From: Treponema sp.
GTDB taxonomy: Bacteria; Spirochaetota; Spirochaetia; Treponematales; Treponemataceae
NCBI GenBank assembly: GCA_024400915.1
Contig: JAKSLX010000010.1
Coordinates: 1-64,000, forward strand
Reading direction: 5' to 3'
DNA: 64,000 bases
Part shown: positions 60,014 through 64,000 of the stretch, in pieces
How the letters are laid out: each line of letters starts with the position of its first letter
How positions within the stretch are numbered: position 1 is the first letter of the stretch
Program-made: the position numbers and the translations under genes
Notes under the pieces: model-generated
The model's database searches: none
What the model was told of the DNA's origin: nothing
The model's input: only the letters and a program-made list of their open reading frames with translations

Positions 60014-63000
60014 ATGAAAATTGATATCTATGCTAAGAATCATACTAAACTTAATGTTACTGAGCCAAAGAAGGTTTCAGTAATAATCCCAAATTTTAAT
60101 TATTCAAAGTACATAATTGAAAGAATAGATTCTGTTATGTTTCAATCATACCCAATTTTTGAGTTGATTGTTTTGGATGATTGTTCAACTGACAATAGCA
60201 TAGAAGTAATAAGTAAAAAGATAGAAGCTGTGAAAAAGGAATATCCTGATACTATTGTAAAGTTTATACCAAATTCCAAGAACAGTGGATGTGTATTTAA
60301 GCAATGGAAAAAGGGGTTTGAGGCAGCTAGTGGTGATTTTATATGGATTGCAGAAGCTGATGACAGTGCAGAAAGTAACTTTGTGGAAGAACTTATTAAA
60401 CCCTTTGATGATGAAGAGGTTTTGCTTTCCTACTGTGAATCTGCCAGAATAGATGGTGAAAATAATCTTATTAGGGTAGATTCTTCTGATCTCTATGACA
60501 TGTGTAGAACGGGGGAATGGAAAGAGTCTTATGTTCAATCAGGCGACAAAGAAAATATAGAGCACTTGAGCGTTACCAACACTATCCTAAATGTTTCAAG
60601 CGTAATGTGGCGCAAACAGGACTATTCTGATATTTTCGAAAAGGCTTCAGAATTTAAAGTTGCAGGTGACTGGTTCATTTATTATAACATATTGAAAGAT
60701 GGGAAAATTAGCTGGAATTCAAAGCCATTAAATTATTATAGAAAGCATGGAAGTTCAGTTTGTACTGATGTAAAGGCTGAAATTGAATTCAAAGAAATCT
60801 GTAGAATTCAAAATGAAATAACAAATTTATATGATTTACCTAGGGAAATAAAAGAAAAACAGGAACTTCGCAGAAGTTTTATGTATCCTCAAGTAAAGAG
60901 AAAGAAAATAGCTTGGGTCATTCCATATCCTGGTAAAGGCAGTGGTGGACACAGAACTATAATACAAAATGTAAATTCTCTTATAAGGAACGGGTATGAG
61001 TGTCATATCTATGTGGATTTGGATCCTAATTTACCTGTGTCAGAATTTGAAAATGCAGCTAGAATCGCTTCTGAAAAAATAAATGAATATTATGAATATT
61101 GTCCGGCAAAGGTTTTTATGGCTTACAAAAACTATGATACTTATGACTTGGTTTTTGCAACAGGCTGGCAAACAATTGATTTTGTAAGACAGTTTGAGGC
61201 AGAAAAAAAAGCCTATTTCATTCAGGATTTTGAGCCGTGGTTTTTCCCAATGTCAGATCAATATATAATTACAGAGAATTCTTACCGGTATGGATTTCTT
61301 CCTGTAACGATTGGAAGATGGCTTTCTTATAAACTTAAAAATGAGTTTTCTGCCAATACTCGTTATTTTGATTTTGGCGCAGATTTAACTGTATATAAAC
61401 CTTTGGAAGATGTAAAAAAAGAAAATGCAATTTGCTTTGTATATCAGCCAGAAAAGGCTAGAAGATGCGATAATGTTGGGCTTAAAGCGCTCAAGATTGT
61501 AAATAGATTGCGTCCAAATACAAAGATATACCTTTATGGTTCCAATGCTCAGGTTAATTTTGATTTTGACTGTGAGAATCTTCACATAATAAGTACCGCG
61601 GAATGTAATAAACTTTACAATAGCTGTTCTGTTGGCATATGCTTATCGGCATCAAACCCTTCTAGAGTACCTTTTGAAATGATGGCTGCCGGTTTGCCTG
61701 TGGTAGAATTATACAGAGAGAATAACTTATATGACTTACCGGATGGTGGAATCTTATTGGCAGAGCCAACTCCAGAAGGCATTGCAAGTGCAATCATTCA
61801 TTTAATCGATAATAAATCGGAAAGAGAATCCAAGTCGGAATTCAGTAAACAATTCATGAAAAATTATCCCCTTAATCGTGGCTTTGAGCAATTTATAAAG
61901 GCCGTAGAGGATATGCTTGGGTCGAATTATGAAAATGATTTGAACGTTGAAAGGTTATATAAACAGGATTCATTTAAGCCTTCAGAAGAAGTGAAAGATA
62001 TTGTTAGTCGGGAAATGGTGAAAGCAAAACATAATCCTTTGCATCGTGAAAGCGTTGAAGTGAAGAGGAGTTTTTTGTTTAGGTGTGTAAGAAAAATTTA
62101 TAGACTGACATTTAAGAAAATTCCTCATTTTCCTCTAATTGTAAAAGGATTAAAACATTTGAAGCATCACGGAATTATTTCGGCACTAAAACAAACAAAA
62201 AGGAAAGTTTATAGGAAGTTTTCCCTTGATATAAAGTTTAGGATTCGGTGTTGTAATAAATATTGGAAAAAGCGAAAGAATTTATATATTTCTCCAATGG
62301 CTTTTGGCGTGTCGCCTGAAACTGTTGCGAATCAGAAAAGTTTTCCTTTTTCAAATGAAGTAAAATTTTCTATTTGCGTATATTTGTGGAATCCTTCCGA
62401 AGTATTTCTTAGGGAAATGATTGCCTCTGTTATTAATCAAACTTATGAGAATTTTGAACTTTGCATTTTTGACAGAAGTGATGATTCCCATGGATATGTT
62501 GAATCTTTCTGTAAAAAAATAATCAATCAGGATTCAAGAATTAAATATATAAAAGATTCATCAGGTAAAATGTTCTTTGGAAATGAGGAAAGGTTCTCTG
62601 ATTTTGTAACTGGAGATTATATATCTATCCTGGAGCAGCATGATTTGCTTCATCCTAGTGCTTTGTTTGAATCTGCAAAGGCCATCAACGAAGGTAATGT
62701 TGATTTTATTTATACAGATGAAGCAACTTTTGTTAACCCTAATTTGCTTAAAATAATGGAAACAAATTTTAAACCTGATTTTGCTCCGGATTATTTCCAT
62801 TGTTATAACTACATTGGACATTTTACAAGCTTTAAAAGTTCGCTTTTAGAAAAGATTGACAAGGGTCTTTTTTCAACGAATAACGAAGTTATGTATTATG
62901 ACCTATTCTTGAAACTAATTGAGAAAGCTGAACGAATACACCATATTCAAAGGTGCTTGTATTTTAATCGCTTTAGTAAGAAATCAAAGTTATGTTCAAG

Positions 63001-63982
63001 GGAAGAAATTGAGTCCTTGAAAAATGGTGGACAGAAAGCTTTGCAGAACCATTTTGCTAGAACTGATGTAGTGGCAGAAGTTCTTTCGACGGATTCGCCA
63101 AATTTATTTAGGGTGAAGTATCCTATTGTGGGGAATCCTTTGATTTCAATTCTTATACCGAATTATGAACATTGGCAGACATTGAAGAAATGTATTGACT
63201 CCATCATAAAAAAATCAACCTATCAAAACTTCGAAATAATTGTTATTGAAAATAATTCAAAGAATAAAGATACATTTGACTACTATGATTCTCTTTCTTT
63301 AAATCCAAAGGTAAAAATCGTAAAATGGGGTGGAAAATTCAATTATTCAGCAATAAACAATTTTGGCTATAAACATGCTACTGGAGATTATATTCTCCTG
63401 TTGAATAATGATGTTGAAGTAATAAGCGAAAACTGGCTTGAAGAAATGCTGATGTATGCACAGCGAAATGATGTTGGTGCTGTTGGTGCAATGCTTTATT
63501 ATCCTTCAAATAAAATTCAGCATGGTGGAGTAGTTTTAGGCATTAAAGGTGTAGCTGGACACAGTCAAAAATATTATATGCGTGGAACTAATGGGTATGC
63601 CAATCGTTTAAAGACTGTTCAGAATTATTCCTGTGTTACAGCAGCATGTCTTATGGTATCTTCCAAACTGTATGCTGAAGTTGATGGATTGGATGAAGCT
63701 TTTGAAGTTGCATTTAATGATGTGGATTTTTGTATGAAAGTTAGGGTAAAAGGGTATTTGATTGTGTGGACACCTTATGCTGAGTTGTATCATTATGAAT
63801 CTGAAAGTCGTGGTGCAGAGGATACTCCAGAGAAATTAAGACGCTTTGAAGGGGAAGTTGATAGATTCCATAGAAAGTGGGATAATGTATTAAGAGAAGG
63901 GGACGTTTATTACAATTCAAATTTGACGTTACGGCACGAAGATTTTGAAGTAGTAGAGAATGCAATATTTGGTATAAATTAA
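60014..63982 (+). CDS. Four-domain glycosyltransferase (GT2 - WsaF-like GT4 - GT2 - GT2)
   Basis: The 1322-residue protein has four glycosyltransferase domains. GT2-a (about 20-270) has SVIIPNFNYSKYI, LDDCSTDNS and AEADDSAE. A rhamnosyltransferase-like GT4 domain (about 298-640) starts KIAWVIPYPGKGSGGHRTI and has ATGWQTID and PSRVPFEMMAAGLPVVE, like WsaF. GT2-b (about 785-1010) starts KFSICVYLWNP but is weak at its metal site (LEQHDLL). GT2-c (about 1041-1310) has SILIPNYEHW, NNDVEVISENW and DVDFCMKVR. A basic linker (about 690-770) may touch the membrane. It directly follows rmlACBD, so assembly of a rhamnose-containing surface glycan is likely. The DNA is AT-richer than that of rml. Confidence 0.88.
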   Translation: MKIDIYAKNHTKLNVTEPKKVSVIIPNFNYSKYIIERIDSVMFQSYPIFELIVLDDCSTDNSIEVISKKIEAVKKEYPDTIVKFIPNSKNSGCVFKQWKKGFEAASGDFIWIAEADDSAESNFVEELIKPFDDEEVLLSYCESARIDGENNLIRVDSSDLYDMCRTGEWKESYVQSGDKENIEHLSVTNTILNVSSVMWRKQDYSDIFEKASEFKVAGDWFIYYNILKDGKISWNSKPLNYYRKHGSSVCTDVKAEIEFKEICRIQNEITNLYDLPREIKEKQELRRSFMYPQVKRKKIAWVIPYPGKGSGGHRTIIQNVNSLIRNGYECHIYVDLDPNLPVSEFENAARIASEKINEYYEYCPAKVFMAYKNYDTYDLVFATGWQTIDFVRQFEAEKKAYFIQDFEPWFFPMSDQYIITENSYRYGFLPVTIGRWLSYKLKNEFSANTRYFDFGADLTVYKPLEDVKKENAICFVYQPEKARRCDNVGLKALKIVNRLRPNTKIYLYGSNAQVNFDFDCENLHIISTAECNKLYNSCSVGICLSASNPSRVPFEMMAAGLPVVELYRENNLYDLPDGGILLAEPTPEGIASAIIHLIDNKSERESKSEFSKQFMKNYPLNRGFEQFIKAVEDMLGSNYENDLNVERLYKQDSFKPSEEVKDIVSREMVKAKHNPLHRESVEVKRSFLFRCVRKIYRLTFKKIPHFPLIVKGLKHLKHHGIISALKQTKRKVYRKFSLDIKFRIRCCNKYWKKRKNLYISPMAFGVSPETVANQKSFPFSNEVKFSICVYLWNPSEVFLREMIASVINQTYENFELCIFDRSDDSHGYVESFCKKIINQDSRIKYIKDSSGKMFFGNEERFSDFVTGDYISILEQHDLLHPSALFESAKAINEGNVDFIYTDEATFVNPNLLKIMETNFKPDFAPDYFHCYNYIGHFTSFKSSLLEKIDKGLFSTNNEVMYYDLFLKLIEKAERIHHIQRCLYFNRFSKKSKLCSREEIESLKNGGQKALQNHFARTDVVAEVLSTDSPNLFRVKYPIVGNPLISILIPNYEHWQTLKKCIDSIIKKSTYQNFEIIVIENNSKNKDTFDYYDSLSLNPKVKIVKWGGKFNYSAINNFGYKHATGDYILLLNNDVEVISENWLEEMLMYAQRNDVGAVGAMLYYPSNKIQHGGVVLGIKGVAGHSQKYYMRGTNGYANRLKTVQNYSCVTAACLMVSSKLYAEVDGLDEAFEVAFNDVDFCMKVRVKGYLIVWTPYAELYHYESESRGAEDTPEKLRRFEGEVDRFHRKWDNVLREGDVYYNSNLTLRHEDFEVVENAIFGIN

Positions 63983-64000
63983 TACTGATTGAAATATTAG

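Overview
The window reads as chromosomal DNA of a host-associated treponeme or close spirochaete relative. This is inferred from the gene content: a treponemal-style porin, a def-fmt-PASTA operon, a large Ig-repeat surface protein, many two-component and c-di-GMP-type signalling proteins, fermentative pyruvate formate-lyase, several TTG starts, and -10 boxes lying 6-8 nt before start codons. Species is not determinable by eye. No rRNA, tRNA, CRISPR array or intact insertion sequence was seen.

Layout. 1-190 holds a remnant of an Rpn/PD-(D/E)XK transposase-like gene. 439-1671 is a strongly expressed-looking outer-membrane porin. 1861-7466 is a TolC/adaptor/RND efflux operon with a PII-like small protein. 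7463-9761 carries an EAL-domain protein and RNase HI. 9787-14064 is an anaerobic block: 18 tandem heptamers, a double promoter with an operator-like array, pflB, pflA and a degenerate HD-GYP protein. 14136-19377 holds pepT and a hisD-def-fmt-PASTA operon. 19416-25761, on the minus strand, runs HD-GYP/REC, hybrid histidine kinase, DUF1538 membrane protein, tandem PII-like protein and biotin ligase. 25795-30046 has housekeeping hydrolases, a small secreted protein and an MTA/SAH nucleosidase, divergent from an MTA/SAH deaminase (30126-31433).

The main discovery is 31430-46896: two divergent transcription units encoding what looks like a complete aryl-polyene (APE) type biosynthetic cluster. It has an O-methyltransferase, a KS/chain-length-factor-like protein, an acyl-glycerophosphate acyltransferase, two ACPs, an aryl/acyl-AMP ligase fused to a membrane domain, two hotdog dehydratases, a glycosyltransferase, an LpxL-like acyltransferase, a thioesterase, a LolA-like carrier, an MMPL exporter, a DUF3261-like lipoprotein, two further ketosynthases, a ketoreductase and an unknown coiled-coil protein. 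A plausible working scheme is: the ligase loads an aromatic acid on an ACP, the KS/KR/DH set builds a conjugated polyene, tailoring enzymes methylate, glycosylate and acylate it, and the MMPL/LolA pair moves it to the outer membrane. APE clusters are best known from Proteobacteria and Bacteroidetes, so one in a spirochaete deserves attention.

46899-54217 holds a sirtuin and a 2121-residue secreted protein with about a dozen Ig-like repeats and a C-terminal barrel-like domain. 54416-63982 is a surface-glycan region: GT8 and GT2 enzymes, the dTDP-L-rhamnose operon rmlACBD, and a 1322-residue four-domain glycosyltransferase, in AT-richer DNA than its neighbours.
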